NCBI RefSeq assembly: GCF_010730055.1
Contig: NZ_AP022575.1
Span: 558,001 to 622,000, forward strand
Source: Mycobacterium shinjukuense
GTDB lineage: Bacteria > Actinomycetota > Actinomycetes > Mycobacteriales > Mycobacteriaceae
DNA length: 64,000 bases
Direction of reading: 5' to 3'
Positions 53,132 through 63,576 of this stretch are shown piece by piece (the stretch's first letter is position 1; the number at the start of each line of letters is the position of its first letter). The notes below the pieces were generated by a model. The model did no database searches, had not been told where the DNA came from, and was given only the letters and a program-made list of their open reading frames with translations. The position numbers were made by a program, and so were the translations under genes.

Positions 53132-54508
53132 TCAGGCCAGGATTATCTGCGTGGGAACCGCCGGCTCGCCCGGCGCCAATGTCAGCCCTTCCCACGGCAG
53201 GCTGCGCAACCCGGACGCCACCAGGTGGCGGGCCGCGGCCAATCCGGTGTCGGCCACCACCCGTCCGGCGCGGACCAGCGGGATCGTCAAGACCCGGTGT
53301 GGCCCACCATCGGGTGCTGGACGGTCCGCCGGATGCACGATCTCCTCGGTGATGGTGCCCGTCGCGCGCGAGCGTCGCAGTGCCATTTTGCGGCCGCCGC
53401 GGGATTCCTTGTGGCTGCTGCGTTTTTGCACCGGAACGCCGTCGACCTCGACGAGTTTGTAGACCAGGTTCGCGCTCGGCGCCCCCGAGCCGGTCACCAG
53501 CGAGGTGCCCACGCCGTAGCTGTCCACCGGCTCGGCGCGCAGCGCGGCGATGCTGAACTCGTCAAGGTCGCCGGACACCACGATGCGCGTCTGGGTGGCG
53601 CCCAGCCGGTCGAGCTGCTCACGTGCCTGGCGGGCCAGCACCCCCAGCTCGCCGGAGTCGATGCGGACCGCGCCCAGCGTCGTTCCGGCGGCGGCCACCG
53701 CGTTGGCCACACCGGTCGTGACGTCATAGGTGTCCACCAACAGCGTGGTGCCGGCGCCCAGCGCATCGACCTGGGCGCGGAATGCGGCCAGTTCGGCCAG
53801 TTCGTTGGGGCGGTCCTGCTGGGCGTGCAGCATGGTGAACGCGTGGGCGGCGGTGCCCTCGGCGGGCACTCCGTATCGTCGCTGGGCCTCCAGGTTGGAC
53901 GAGGCGGCAAAGCCGGCGATATAGGCCGCCCGGGCCGCGGCGACGGCGGCGTGTTCGTGGGTCCGTCGTGAGCCCATCTCGATCAGCGGGCGACCCCCGG
54001 CGGCGCTGACCATGCGTGCGGCCGCGGAGGCGATCGCGGTGTCGTGGTTGAGGATCGACAGCACCAGCGTTTCGATCACTACGCATTCGGCGAAAGTGCC
54101 GTGAACCGAGAGCACCGGGGAGCCGGGGAAGTAGAGTTCGCCCTCGGCGTAGCCGTCGATGTCGCCGGCGAACCGGAAATCGCGCAGATAGCCCACGGTG
54201 GCGGGGTCGAGGAAGCGGGCCAGCAGCTCGCACGCGTCGTCGTCGAACCTGAACTGCAGCAAGGCTTCCAGCAGCCGGCCGGTTCCGGCAACCACCCCGT
54301 ACCGGCGACCCGCGGGCAATCGCCGGGCGAACACTTCGAACGTGGTCCGGCGATGGGCAGTGCCGTCGCGTAGCGCCGCGGCCAGCATGGTCAACTCGTA
54401 CTTGTCGGTCAGCAGCCCAGCGTGGTCTTGAGTGCTGGGCTCTCCTCCTCGCCGCTTCGCGGCTAGGGGTGCGCCCACAGCGGGCCCAGCCACGACCGAG
54501 TCGTTCAC
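53132..54508 (-). CDS. pncB1: Nicotinate phosphoribosyltransferase
   Basis: Salvages nicotinic acid to nicotinate mononucleotide for NAD synthesis. GTG 54508 gives 458 residues (M. tuberculosis PncB1 has 448); the start is chosen because TACGGT lies exactly 6 bases upstream, and GTG 54493 is an alternative. Motifs: [30 protein letters not shown], the IEMGSRRTH segment, and [13 protein letters not shown] with [14 protein letters not shown] for phosphoribosyl binding. The variable N-terminus contains a GCCGC-hairpin-like sequence near 54460. Confidence 0.94.
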   Translation of the reverse strand: MNDSVVAGPAVGAPLAAKRRGGEPSTQDHAGLLTDKYELTMLAAALRDGTAHRRTTFEVFARRLPAGRRYGVVAGTGRLLEALLQFRFDDDACELLARFLDPATVGYLRDFRFAGDIDGYAEGELYFPGSPVLSVHGTFAECVVIETLVLSILNHDTAIASAAARMVSAAGGRPLIEMGSRRTHEHAAVAAARAAYIAGFAASSNLEAQRRYGVPAEGTAAHAFTMLHAQQDRPNELAELAAFRAQVDALGAGTTLLVDTYDVTTGVANAVAAAGTTLGAVRIDSGELGVLARQAREQLDRLGATQTRIVVSGDLDEFSIAALRAEPVDSYGVGTSLVTGSGAPSANLVYKLVEVDGVPVQKRSSHKESRGGRKMALRRSRATGTITEEIVHPADRPAPDGGPHRVLTIPLVRAGRVVADTGLAAARHLVASGLRSLPWEGLTLAPGEPAVPTQIILA

Positions 54509-54514
54509 ACCGCA

Positions 54515-54548
54515 ACCGTATCGGTTCGCATCACGGGCTCGGTATTCT
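54515..54548. promoter_or_regulatory. Divergent leaderless promoters of pncB1 and clpS
   Basis: For pncB1 (-), TACGGT (54520 down to 54515) lies 6 bases before GTG 54508. For clpS (+), TATTCT (54543-54548) lies 6 bases before ATG 54555. No good -35 is visible for either. Both transcripts should begin at or within a base of the start codon. Confidence 0.55.
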
Positions 54549-54554
54549 AAGGGC

Positions 54555-54860
54555 ATGGTTGTTGCCTCAGCGCCCGCCAAACCGGGTTCCAGCGGGCAAC
54601 TGGAGTCCGCTCAGGTCGACCTGGCGGCCAGTCCGTGGGTGACCATCGTGTGGGACGACCCCGTGAACCTGATGTCCTACGTGACCTATGTGTTCCAGAA
54701 GTTGTTCGGTTACAGCGAGCCGCATGCCACCAAGCTGATGCTGCAGGTGCACAACGAGGGGAAGGCGGTTGTGTCGAGCGGCAGCCGGGAGTCGATGGAA
54801 TCGGATGTATCCAGGCTGCACGCCGCCGGTCTGTGGGCGACGATGCAGCAGGATCGGTGA
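54555..54860 (+). CDS. clpS: ClpS adaptor protein
   Basis: Delivers N-degron proteins to the ClpC1P1P2 protease. It has 101 residues. The family signature is [19 protein letters not shown], with the hydrophobic pocket for the N-terminal residue in [17 protein letters not shown]. The variable N-terminus ([15 protein letters not shown]) is flexible. ATG 54555 matches the M. tuberculosis start. It begins the plus-strand run to rdgB. Confidence 0.96.
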   Translation: MVVASAPAKPGSSGQLESAQVDLAASPWVTIVWDDPVNLMSYVTYVFQKLFGYSEPHATKLMLQVHNEGKAVVSSGSRESMESDVSRLHAAGLWATMQQDR

Positions 54861-54885
54861 GACTCGACGGTATCCGGGACCCATC

Positions 54886-55473
54886 GTGCGCAAATGGAAG
54901 CGCGTCGAGACCCGTGATGGGCCCCGGTTTCGCTCGTCGTTGGCCCCGCACGAGGCGGCCCTGCTGCAAAACCTGGTAGGGGCGATGATCGGTTTGCTCG
55001 ACGACCGCGAATCCTCCGCGCCGTCCGACGAGCTCGAAGAGATCACCGGGATCAAAACCGGCCATGCCGACCGCCCGAGCGATCCGACGCTGACGCGGCT
55101 GCTGCCGGATTTCTACCGGCGCGACGCAGACGACCCGTTGACCCTCGATGCGTCCGAGACCCTCAACTCCGCTCTTCGCAGCCTGCACGAGCCGGAGATC
55201 ATTAACGCCAAACGTGTTGCCGCACAACAGTTGTTGGACACCGTGCCAAACAACGGTGGCCGTTTCGAGCTGACCGAAGAGGCCGCCAACGCCTGGATCG
55301 CGGCGGTCAACGACCTTCGGTTGGCACTTGGTGTCCTGCTCGACATCGGCCCACAAGGGCCGGAACGTCTGCCGGCCGGCCATCCGCTCGCCGCGCACCT
55401 CGACGTCTACCAGTGGCTGACCGTCCTGCAGGAGTACCTGGTGCTGGTGTTGACGGGGCCCCGAGGATCCTGA
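54886..55473 (+). CDS. DUF2017 protein
   Basis: GTG 54886 gives 195 residues, starting RKWKRVETRDGPRF, equivalent to Rv1332. Mostly helical, with LDDRESSAPSDELEEITG near the N-terminus and HLDVYQWLTVLQEYLVLVL at the end. DUF2017 genes regularly follow clpS in actinobacteria, so a link to ClpS/Clp proteolysis is likely but unproven. It lies 25 bases after clpS. Confidence 0.9.
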   Translation: MRKWKRVETRDGPRFRSSLAPHEAALLQNLVGAMIGLLDDRESSAPSDELEEITGIKTGHADRPSDPTLTRLLPDFYRRDADDPLTLDASETLNSALRSLHEPEIINAKRVAAQQLLDTVPNNGGRFELTEEAANAWIAAVNDLRLALGVLLDIGPQGPERLPAGHPLAAHLDVYQWLTVLQEYLVLVLTGPRGS

Positions 55474-55483
55474 TGGCGGCCCG

Positions 55484-56524
55484 ATGAGCTCCCTCACCGA
55501 CGTCGGGGGGATCCGGGTCGGCCACTACCACAAGCTGGACGTCGACGCGTCCCTGGGCGCCGGGTGGGCCTGCGGCGTCACGGTGGTGCTGCCGCCACCG
55601 GGGACCGTCGGCGCGGTCGACTGCCGGGGCGGCGCGCCCGGAACCCGGGAGACCGATCTGCTGGACCCGGCCAACAGCGTCCGATTCGTCGATGCCGTGC
55701 TGCTCGCCGGCGGCAGCGCCTACGGCCTGGCCGCTGCCGACGGCGTCATGGGTTGGTTGGAGGAACACCAGCGCGGCGTCGCGATGGGCGCCGGTGTGGT
55801 ACCCATCGTGCCGGCCGCGGCGATTTTCGACCTGCCGGTGGGCGGCTGGGATCGCCGGCCCACGGCCGAGTTCGGCTATCTGGCCTGTGGCGCGGCCGGC
55901 GGCGGCGCGGCCGGGGCCATTGGCACGGTCGGCGCCGGGGTGGGGGCGCGCGCGGGCGTACTCAAGGGAGGCGTCGGGACAGCGGCTGTCAGCTTGCGGT
56001 GCGGGGTGACCGTCGGCGCGGTGGTCGTGGTGAACTCCGCTGGCAGCGTCGTGGATCCGGCCACCGGCCTGCCGTGGATGGCGGATTTGGTCGACGAGTT
56101 CGCGCTTCAGGCGCCGCCGGCCGAGCAGATCGAGGCGTTGGCGCAACTTCCGTCGCCGTTGAGCTCACTGAACACGACGCTCGCGGTGGTTGCGTGCGAC
56201 GCGGCGCTGAGCCCGGCGGCGTGCCGGCGTGTGGCGATCGCCGCCCACGACGGACTGGCCCGCGCGATCCGGCCCGCACACACCCCGCTCGACGGCGACA
56301 CCGTGTTCGTCCTGGCCACCGGGGCGGTCGAGGTGCCCCCGGCGGCCGCCGTGCCGGCCGCGTTGTCCCCGGAGACCGGGTTGGTCACCGCGGTGGGTGC
56401 GGCCGCGGCCGATTGCCTGGCCCGCGCGGTGCTGGTCGCCGTGCTCGGCGCCGAGTCGGTGGCCGGAATACCGACCTACCGTGACACGTTGCCCGGAGCG
56501 TTCGGACGCCGGACATCACAGTGA
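55484..56524 (+). CDS. S58-family self-processing peptidase (DmpA/P1-like)
   Basis: This 346-residue protein belongs to the Ntn-hydrolase family that cleaves itself into two chains to expose a catalytic Ser/Thr. GGIRVGHY and GWACGVTVVLPPPGTVGAVD are N-terminal motifs. GGSAYGLAAADGVM is the conserved oxyanion region. The probable processing site is in LSSLNTTLAVVACDA, with the Thr after Asn as nucleophile. Related enzymes are beta-aminopeptidases; the substrate here is unknown. Equivalent to Rv1333. Its stop lies inside a 16-base tandem repeat. Confidence 0.92.
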   Translation: MSSLTDVGGIRVGHYHKLDVDASLGAGWACGVTVVLPPPGTVGAVDCRGGAPGTRETDLLDPANSVRFVDAVLLAGGSAYGLAAADGVMGWLEEHQRGVAMGAGVVPIVPAAAIFDLPVGGWDRRPTAEFGYLACGAAGGGAAGAIGTVGAGVGARAGVLKGGVGTAAVSLRCGVTVGAVVVVNSAGSVVDPATGLPWMADLVDEFALQAPPAEQIEALAQLPSPLSSLNTTLAVVACDAALSPAACRRVAIAAHDGLARAIRPAHTPLDGDTVFVLATGAVEVPPAAAVPAALSPETGLVTAVGAAAADCLARAVLVAVLGAESVAGIPTYRDTLPGAFGRRTSQ

Positions 56525-56543
56525 GGGGACATCACAGTGAGGG
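56512..56543. repeat. Perfect 16-base tandem duplication at the S58 peptidase/mec junction
   Basis: GACATCACAGTGAGGG occurs twice head to tail (56512-56527, 56528-56543). It covers the stop of the upstream gene and the ribosome site region of mec. It contains the palindrome TCACAGTGA; similar GACATCACTGTGA copies are at 33992 and 38448. Confidence 0.95.
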
Positions 56544-56553
56544 AACCGCCAAC

Positions 56554-56976
56554 GTGCTGGTGATTCGCGCCGACCTGGTCGATGCGATGGTCGCCCACGC
56601 GCGACGCGACCACCCTGACGAGGCCTGCGGGGTGCTTGCCGGGCCGGAAGGATCCGACCGTCCCGAGCGGCATATCCCGATGATCAATGCCGAGCGCTCG
56701 CCGACCTTCTACCGTTTCGATGCCCACGAGCAGCTCGAGGTGTGGCGGGCCATGGAGGGCGCGGGCGAGGCCCCGGTGGTCATCTATCACTCGCACACCG
56801 CCACGGAGGCCTACCCCAGCCGCACGGACGTGAACCTGGCCGCCGAACCGGACGCGCACTACGTCTTGGTGTCGACCCGCGACCCGGACCGGCACGAGCT
56901 GCGCAGTTATCGCATCGTGGACGGTTCCGTTACCGAGGAGCCCGTCGATATCGTCGAGCGGTACGGAACGTCCTAG
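56554..56976 (+). CDS. mec: CysO-cysteine peptidase Mec
   Basis: Zinc JAMM metalloprotease that releases cysteine from the CysO-Cys adduct. The JAMM motif is HSHTATEAYPSRTD (HxH...SxxD), with the catalytic Glu in HPDEACGVLAG. GTG 56554, 10 bases after GAGGG, gives 140 residues starting MLVIRADLVDAM. GTG 56521 is in frame and would add 11 residues, but this stretch is made of the 16-base duplication. First of the mec-cysO-cysM set (Rv1334-1336). Confidence 0.94.
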   Translation: MLVIRADLVDAMVAHARRDHPDEACGVLAGPEGSDRPERHIPMINAERSPTFYRFDAHEQLEVWRAMEGAGEAPVVIYHSHTATEAYPSRTDVNLAAEPDAHYVLVSTRDPDRHELRSYRIVDGSVTEEPVDIVERYGTS

Positions 56977-56986
56977 AGAGGCCCGC

Positions 56987-57268
56987 ATGAACGTCACCGT
57001 GTCCATCCCGACCATCCTGCGAGCCCACACCGGTGGCCAGAAGCGCGTCTCGGCGAGCGGAGACACGCTGGGCGCGGTCATCAGCGACCTCGAGGCCCAC
57101 TACGCGGGCATTTCCGAGCGGTTGATCGACCCGTCGTCCCCGGACAAGCTGCACCGCTTCGTGAACGTCTATGTCAACGACGAAGATGTGCGGTTTTCCG
57201 GCGGCCTGGACACCGCGGTCGCCGACGGCGACTTGGTCACCATCCTGCCTGCCGTGGCGGGCGGGTGA
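56987..57268 (+). CDS. cysO: Sulphur carrier protein CysO
   Basis: This 93-residue ubiquitin-like (ThiS/MoaD) protein ends in the diglycine VAGG needed for thiocarboxylate formation. It delivers sulphur to CysM. The beta-grasp motif FVNVYVNDEDVRF and DGDLVTILPAVAGG are visible. It lies 10 bases after mec and 9 before cysM. Confidence 0.97.
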   Translation: MNVTVSIPTILRAHTGGQKRVSASGDTLGAVISDLEAHYAGISERLIDPSSPDKLHRFVNVYVNDEDVRFSGGLDTAVADGDLVTILPAVAGG

Positions 57269-58907
<1,639 letters not shown>

Positions 58908-58911
<4 letters not shown>

Positions 58912-59723
58912 GGTCGCCGCTGGCGCCCGTCGGGGTCTTCGACTCCGGCGTCGGCGGGCTGACGGTGGCCCGGGCGATCATCGACCAGCTGCCGGACGAG
59001 GACATCGTCTACGTCGGTGATACCGGCAACGGTCCGTACGGTCCGCTGGCCATCCCGGAGATCCGCGCGCATGCGTTGGCCATCGGTGACGACCTGGTCG
59101 ACCGCGGCGTCAAGGCACTCGTGATCGCCTGCAACTCGGCGTCGTCGGCATGCCTGCGGGATGCGCGTGAACGCTACGATGTGCCCGTCGTCGAAGTGAT
59201 CCTGCCGGCGGTGCGCCGCGCGGTGGCCGCCACCCGCAACGGCCGCATCGGCGTGATCGGCACCCGGGCAACCATCAGCTCGCACGCCTACCAGGACGCT
59301 TTCGCCGCCGCCCGCGATACCGAGATCACCGCGGTGGCTTGCCCGCGTTTTGTGGATTTCGTCGAGCGCGGCGTCACCAGCGGCCGTCAGGTCCTTGGTT
59401 TGGCGGAGGGCTACCTGGAGCCGCTGCAACGCGCCGGGGTCGACACGCTGGTGCTTGGTTGTACGCACTACCCGTTGCTGTCGGGCCTGATTCAACTGGC
59501 GATGGGCGAGAACGTCACGTTGGTCTCCAGCGCCGAGGAAACCGCCAAGGAACTGGTCCGGGTGCTGACCGAGTTGGACCTGCTGCGTCCGCATGATGCG
59601 CCACCGGCCACCAGGGTGTTCGAGGCCACCGGCGACCCTGAGGCATTCACGAAACTGGCGGCCCGGTTTCTTGGTCCCGCAGTGACCGGTGTGCTGCCTG
59701 TGCACCACTTCCAGATCCGCTAA
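58908..59723 (+). CDS. murI: Glutamate racemase
   Basis: Makes D-glutamate for peptidoglycan. ATG 58908 overlaps the rhomboid stop (ATGA) and gives 271 residues. [16 protein letters not shown] is the N-terminal motif. Catalytic cysteines are in [11 protein letters not shown] and [10 protein letters not shown]. The first is CNS rather than the usual CNT, a conservative change. [12 protein letters not shown] is in the dimer region. Confidence 0.96.
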
Positions 59724-59794
59724 GCGTCCGCAGAGATTCTGGCCACCAAAAGCGGCGATGTTTTCGTCATCGTGGTGGCGGGCATGGCACAGTA

Positions 59795-60574
59795 GTGTCC
59801 GTGCGAGTAACCGTGCTCGGATGCTCCGGGAGCGTCGTAGGTCCGGATTCGCCGGCGTCGGGCTACCTGCTCCGGGCTCCGGATACTCCGCCGCTCGTCA
59901 TCGACTTCGGCGGGGGCGTGCTCGGTGCGTTGCAACGGCACATGGACCCCGGGTCGGTGCATGTGCTGTTGTCGCATCTGCACGCGGATCATTGCTTGGA
60001 TCTGCCCGGGTTGTTCGTGTGGCGCCGCTACCACCCGACCGCGCGTCCCACCGGCAAGGCGCTGTTGTATGGCCCGAGCGACACCTGGTCGCGGTTGGGG
60101 GCGGCGTCGTCGCCGTACGGCGGGGAGATTGACGACTGCTCGGACATCTTCGACGTTCGCCACTGGGTCGACGGTGAGCCGGTGCGGTTGGGCGCGCTGA
60201 CGGTGGTGCCACGCGTGGTTGCCCACCCGACCGAGTCGTTCGGCCTGCGGATCACCGATCCCAGCGGAGCGTCGCTGGCTTACAGCGGTGACACCGGGAT
60301 TTGTGACCAGCTTGTCGAGCTGGCTCGCGGCGTCGACGTCTTCCTCTGCGAGGCCTCCTGGACACACTCGCCACATCACCCACCGGATCTGCATCTGTCG
60401 GGCACCGAGGCTGGCAGGGCTGCGGCGCTGGCCGGGGTTCGGGAGCTGCTGCTGACGCACATCCCGCCGTGGACCTCGCGTGAGGACGTCATCAGCGAGG
60501 CCAAGGCCGAGTTCGATGGGCCCGTGCACGCGGTGGTCTGCGACGAGACGTTCGAAGTCCGCCGGGCTGGGTAA
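59795..60574 (+). CDS. Metallo-beta-lactamase-fold cAMP phosphodiesterase-like protein
   Basis: This 259-residue protein is equivalent to Rv1339, reported as an atypical class II cAMP phosphodiesterase that affects antibiotic tolerance. The metal motif is [15 protein letters not shown]; further ligands are H in [12 protein letters not shown] in [10 protein letters not shown] and H in [12 protein letters not shown] 59795 or a nearby upstream start is possible. The adenylate cyclase at 34045-35670 could supply its substrate. Confidence 0.92.
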   Translation: MSVRVTVLGCSGSVVGPDSPASGYLLRAPDTPPLVIDFGGGVLGALQRHMDPGSVHVLLSHLHADHCLDLPGLFVWRRYHPTARPTGKALLYGPSDTWSRLGAASSPYGGEIDDCSDIFDVRHWVDGEPVRLGALTVVPRVVAHPTESFGLRITDPSGASLAYSGDTGICDQLVELARGVDVFLCEASWTHSPHHPPDLHLSGTEAGRAAALAGVRELLLTHIPPWTSREDVISEAKAEFDGPVHAVVCDETFEVRRAG

Positions 60575-60606
60575 GAGTTCGGGCCGGACCGTCTAGGGTT
60601 GGCGTC

Positions 60607-61386
60607 GTGTCCAAGCGAGAAGACGGCCGCCTCGACGACGAGCTTCGCCCGGTGGTCATCACCCGCGGTTTCACCGAGAACCCCGCGGGTTCGGTGCTGA
60701 TCGAATTCGGTCGCACCAAGGTCCTGTGCACCGCCAGCATCACCGAGGGGGTGCCCCGGTGGCGCAAGGGCTTGGGTGAGGGGTGGCTCACCGCCGAGTA
60801 CGCCATGCTGCCGTCGGCCACCCACACTCGCTCCGACCGGGAATCGGTGAAGGGTCGCGTCAGCGGGCGCACCCAGGAAATCAGCCGGCTGGTTGGCCGC
60901 TCGCTGCGGGCCTGCATCGACCTGGCGGCGCTGGGGGAGAACACCATCGCCATCGACTGCGACGTGCTGCAGGCCGATGGTGGGACGCGTACCGCGGCAA
61001 TCACCGGCGCCTACGTGGCGTTGGCCGACGCGGTGACCTATCTGTCGGCCGCCGGCAAGCTGTCGGATCCCAGGCCGTTGTCGTGCGCCATCGCCGCGAT
61101 CAGCGTCGGGGTGGTTGACGGCAGAATCCGGGTGGACCTGCCTTACGAGGAGGACGCGCGGGCCGAAGTGGACATGAACGTCGTCGCGACCGACACCGGG
61201 ACCCTGGTGGAGGTGCAGGGCACCGGCGAGGGTGCCACCTTTCCGCGGTCGACGTTGGACAAGCTGCTGGACGCGGCGCTGGGTGCCTGTGACAAGTTGT
61301 TCGCCGCGCAGCGCGACGCGTTGGCGCTGCCGTACCCCGGCGTGCTGCCCGAAGGACCACCCCCGCCGAAGGCGTTCGGAAGCTGA
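60607..61386 (+). CDS. rphA: Ribonuclease PH
   Basis: Phosphate-dependent 3' exoribonuclease that trims tRNA precursors. It has 259 residues. Motifs: [17 protein letters not shown], the arginine-rich [39 protein letters not shown] (catalytic Asp) and [17 protein letters not shown] 60607 start. Its stop overlaps the next gene. Confidence 0.97.
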   Translation: MSKREDGRLDDELRPVVITRGFTENPAGSVLIEFGRTKVLCTASITEGVPRWRKGLGEGWLTAEYAMLPSATHTRSDRESVKGRVSGRTQEISRLVGRSLRACIDLAALGENTIAIDCDVLQADGGTRTAAITGAYVALADAVTYLSAAGKLSDPRPLSCAIAAISVGVVDGRIRVDLPYEEDARAEVDMNVVATDTGTLVEVQGTGEGATFPRSTLDKLLDAALGACDKLFAAQRDALALPYPGVLPEGPPPPKAFGS

Positions 61387-61982
61387 CCCGGCTGCTGGTC
61401 GCCAGCCGCAACCGCAAGAAGCTGGCCGAACTGCGCCGGGTGCTGGACGGCGCCGGGGTGTCCGGGTTGACGCTGCTGTCGCTCGACGATGTGGCGCCCT
61501 TTGACGAAGCGCCGGAAACCGGCGCGACGTTCGAGGACAACGCGCTGGCCAAGGCCCGCCGCGCGTTCGCCGCGACCGGCCTGGCCAGCGTCGCCGACGA
61601 CTCCGGTTTGGCGGTGGCCGCGCTGGGCGGCATGCCGGGCGTGCTGTCGGCCCGATGGTGCGGTCGGCACGGCGACGACGCTGGCAACACCGCCCTGCTG
61701 CTGGCACAGTTGCGGGATGTGCCCGACGAGCGGCGCCGAGCGGCATTCGTCTCGGCCTGCGCGCTGGTCTGGGGGTCCGGCGAGGTTGTCGTGCGCGGCG
61801 AGTGGCCCGGCACGATTGCGCGGGAGCCGCGTGGTGACGGCGGGTTTGGCTACGACCCAGTCTTCATTCCCGACGGTGACGATCGCACCGCGGCGCAGCT
61901 GAGCCCCGCGGAGAAGGACGCGGTCTCGCATCGTGGTCGCGCGCTGGCGCTGTTACTGCCGGCGCTGCGGGAGCTGACTTAA
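61383..61982 (+). CDS. XTP/dITP pyrophosphatase (RdgB/HAM1), apparent CTG start
   Basis: House-cleaning enzyme that removes non-canonical purine triphosphates. The conserved N-terminus [18 protein letters not shown], including the substrate motif SxNxxK, lies upstream of the first GTG (61440). Between the preceding in-frame stop (61290) and 61440 there is no ATG, GTG or TTG. CTG 61383 overlaps the rphA stop in the usual coupled pattern (CTGA) and gives 199 residues. Later motifs: [34 protein letters not shown] and SHRGRAL. Equivalent to Rv1341. The stop overlaps the stop of the convergent next gene. Confidence 0.9.
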   Translation: MTRLLVASRNRKKLAELRRVLDGAGVSGLTLLSLDDVAPFDEAPETGATFEDNALAKARRAFAATGLASVADDSGLAVAALGGMPGVLSARWCGRHGDDAGNTALLLAQLRDVPDERRRAAFVSACALVWGSGEVVVRGEWPGTIAREPRGDGGFGYDPVFIPDGDDRTAAQLSPAEKDAVSHRGRALALLLPALRELT

Positions 61983-62329
61983 AAGCCGAAGCGCGCCTTG
62001 ATGTCCTTGGTCTGGAAGTGCTCGACGATGATGCCCAGCGCCGGGATGGTGCCGGCGAGCAGGACCCCGACGGTTTTGACGATCGGCCAGCGGGCCTTGA
62101 TCGCGAGGTTGAATGCGGCCAGCACATAGACGAAGTACACCCAGCCGTGGACGACCTCGATCCAGCGGATTTCGTGGTGGTAGACCAGGTGCGAGACGAT
62201 CTCGTAGCACAGCGCGATGAGCCAAACACCCGTCGTCCACGCCATCACGCGGTAGCCGAGGAGCGCGGTGCGGATTTTCTCGACGGGAAACGCGGGTGCG
62301 CTCCGCTGCGGTGTCTCCGGTGTGGTCAT
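61979..62329 (-). CDS. DUF3817 small membrane protein
   Basis: ATG 62329 gives 116 residues, equivalent to Rv1342c. Three hydrophobic helices: about 25-45 (LGYRVMAWTTGVWLIALCYE), 57-76 (VVHGWVYFVYVLAAFNLA) and 82-101 (VKTVGVLLAGTIPALGIIVE). It ends in [12 protein letters not shown]. The first codons overlap the end of lprD. Function unknown. Confidence 0.9.
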   Translation of the reverse strand: MTTPETPQRSAPAFPVEKIRTALLGYRVMAWTTGVWLIALCYEIVSHLVYHHEIRWIEVVHGWVYFVYVLAAFNLAIKARWPIVKTVGVLLAGTIPALGIIVEHFQTKDIKARFGF

Positions 62330-62718
62330 GCGGTGGTCCTGTTCTGCTTCTCGGCATCGTGTTTGGCTAGTTCGGCAAGGTAGGCGTTGTACTCCCGCAG
62401 TGCGGGGTCGTCGGCCGGGGGCTGCGCCGGCTTCGGCCGCTCGGGCAGCAGTCCGGCAGGTATCTCGGTCATCGCGCTGGTGTTCCGGGGCGCCGGCGGC
62501 GTCTCTTCCAAGCGCACGAACTTGCGATAGGCGTAGACGCAGAACCAGGCGAACAGCGGCCACTGTAGTGCATAGCCCAGGTTCTGGAAGGAACCCGACG
62601 CCGACTGAAACCTGGTCCACTGCCACCAGCCCAAGGCCAGGCAGCCGCAGGCCGCGATGATCACCAAAGCGATCAGCGCGGGCCGACGGCGACGTCTGCG
62701 GTGAGCCTCGGTGGACAC
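62326..62718 (-). CDS. lprD: Probable lipoprotein LprD
   Basis: This 130-residue protein has a basic N-terminus (RRRRRRP) and a hydrophobic segment ending in a lipobox-like IAAC at about residue 24. A second hydrophobic stretch is ALQWPLFAWFCVYAYR. GWWQWTRFQSASGSFQNLGY resembles the N-terminus of SURF1-like proteins. The tail has the conserved PAGLLPERPKPAQPP. Equivalent to Rv1343c. Whether it is lipidated or an ordinary membrane protein is uncertain. Confidence 0.88.
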   Translation of the reverse strand: MSTEAHRRRRRRPALIALVIIAACGCLALGWWQWTRFQSASGSFQNLGYALQWPLFAWFCVYAYRKFVRLEETPPAPRNTSAMTEIPAGLLPERPKPAQPPADDPALREYNAYLAELAKHDAEKQNRTTA

Positions 62719-62742
62719 CCCTCGACGGTACCGCGCGCCGGC

Positions 62743-63486
62743 TCATGACTTGGGCCCGACGAATTCGTCGAGGCGTGCCGTCGCCGCCTTGTGGTACACG
62801 GCAATGCAATATCTGCTCGGCCGAGTCCACGGAATTCCGAGTAAATCGAGAGCCCAGCTGAACAACCCGAGGATGTCTTCGGATCTGTTGGAGAAGTGAT
62901 AGCGGACGCTTCGGACGCCTCGGTCGTTGGCCACCACGCGGCACCCGTCGCTGTCGATGAGACCGCGGATGAATTCCTCTGTGGCCTCTTTGACGAGCAC
63001 CTCCTGCCAGGGCTCCAGCCGGATTGGCCTTAGGTGTTTCCTGCCGGGACCGTGCTGGGTAAACAGACACGGCCAGTGTTTTGAGTACAGCGATACCTCG
63101 GTGCAATTGCTCGGACGTCGTAGCGTCGCCGCGCGCTGCTCCGGCATCAGGATGTCGATCGCCTGGCGGCAACGGTCGATGATCCCCAGGTACTTGTCAT
63201 CGAGGGTGATCCTTAGCCGCCAGACGCGCCCGTTCCGTGAGATGCAGCCATCGCCGAGATAGAGGCCGAGCAGATAGGTGTACGCAGCTGGGGGAAGCGC
63301 GGTGAAGTCATGATCAATGCCGCAGGCTGAGGATGCACTCGCACGCCTTGGGCAAATCGGCGACCTGCAATGGCGCCATTCCCACACCGTCTTGCGCGGT
63401 ATCCCTGTCTGCCGTGCGATCGCACAATCGTTCATACCGGTTGCGATGAGGCGCTGCACGACTTCGAACTCCTCCGCCGATCGCAC
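62743..63486 (-). CDS. HTH plus LAGLIDADG-type endonuclease-like protein
   Basis: GTG 63486, with GAGGGGG 8 bases upstream, gives 247 residues; an open frame continues to 63573 but lacks a better start. The N-terminal helix-turn-helix (VVQRLIATGMNDCAIARQTG, then KTVWEWR) resembles a resolvase-type DNA-binding domain. Two LAGLIDADG motifs follow: YLLGLYLGDGCIS and FIRGLIDSDGCRV, as in single-chain homing endonucleases. It does not interrupt a gene and is not inside an intron or intein. It is between lprD and tRNA-Leu, where M. tuberculosis goes on to mbtL. Could be a domesticated homing endonuclease or a regulator. Confidence 0.85.
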   Translation of the reverse strand: MRSAEEFEVVQRLIATGMNDCAIARQTGIPRKTVWEWRHCRSPICPRRASASSACGIDHDFTALPPAAYTYLLGLYLGDGCISRNGRVWRLRITLDDKYLGIIDRCRQAIDILMPEQRAATLRRPSNCTEVSLYSKHWPCLFTQHGPGRKHLRPIRLEPWQEVLVKEATEEFIRGLIDSDGCRVVANDRGVRSVRYHFSNRSEDILGLFSWALDLLGIPWTRPSRYCIAVYHKAATARLDEFVGPKS

Positions 63487-63576
63487 CTGTGCGCCCCCTC
63501 GCCGCCGTGTTGAATCCAAGGTAAGGCGCGCCACCGACAGATTGGTGGGTGAGCCGAGCGGTACGATCGGCACGCT

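Noticed and set aside
54440..54475. GCCGCTTCGCGGC hairpin in the pncB1 N-terminus as a fifth REP copy
   Set aside because: Its core differs from the CCCGCTTGCGGG family and I see only one copy here, so it is only noted with the gene.
62330..63172. N-terminal extension of the DUF3817 protein to 397 residues
   Set aside because: It overlaps lprD and the LAGLIDADG gene out of frame and shows no similarity; ATG 62329 with the ATGA overlap fits.
63487..63573. Longer start of the LAGLIDADG protein at 63573
   Set aside because: The extra 29 residues abut the tRNA-Leu gene and lack a ribosome site, whereas GTG 63486 has GAGGGGG at good spacing.
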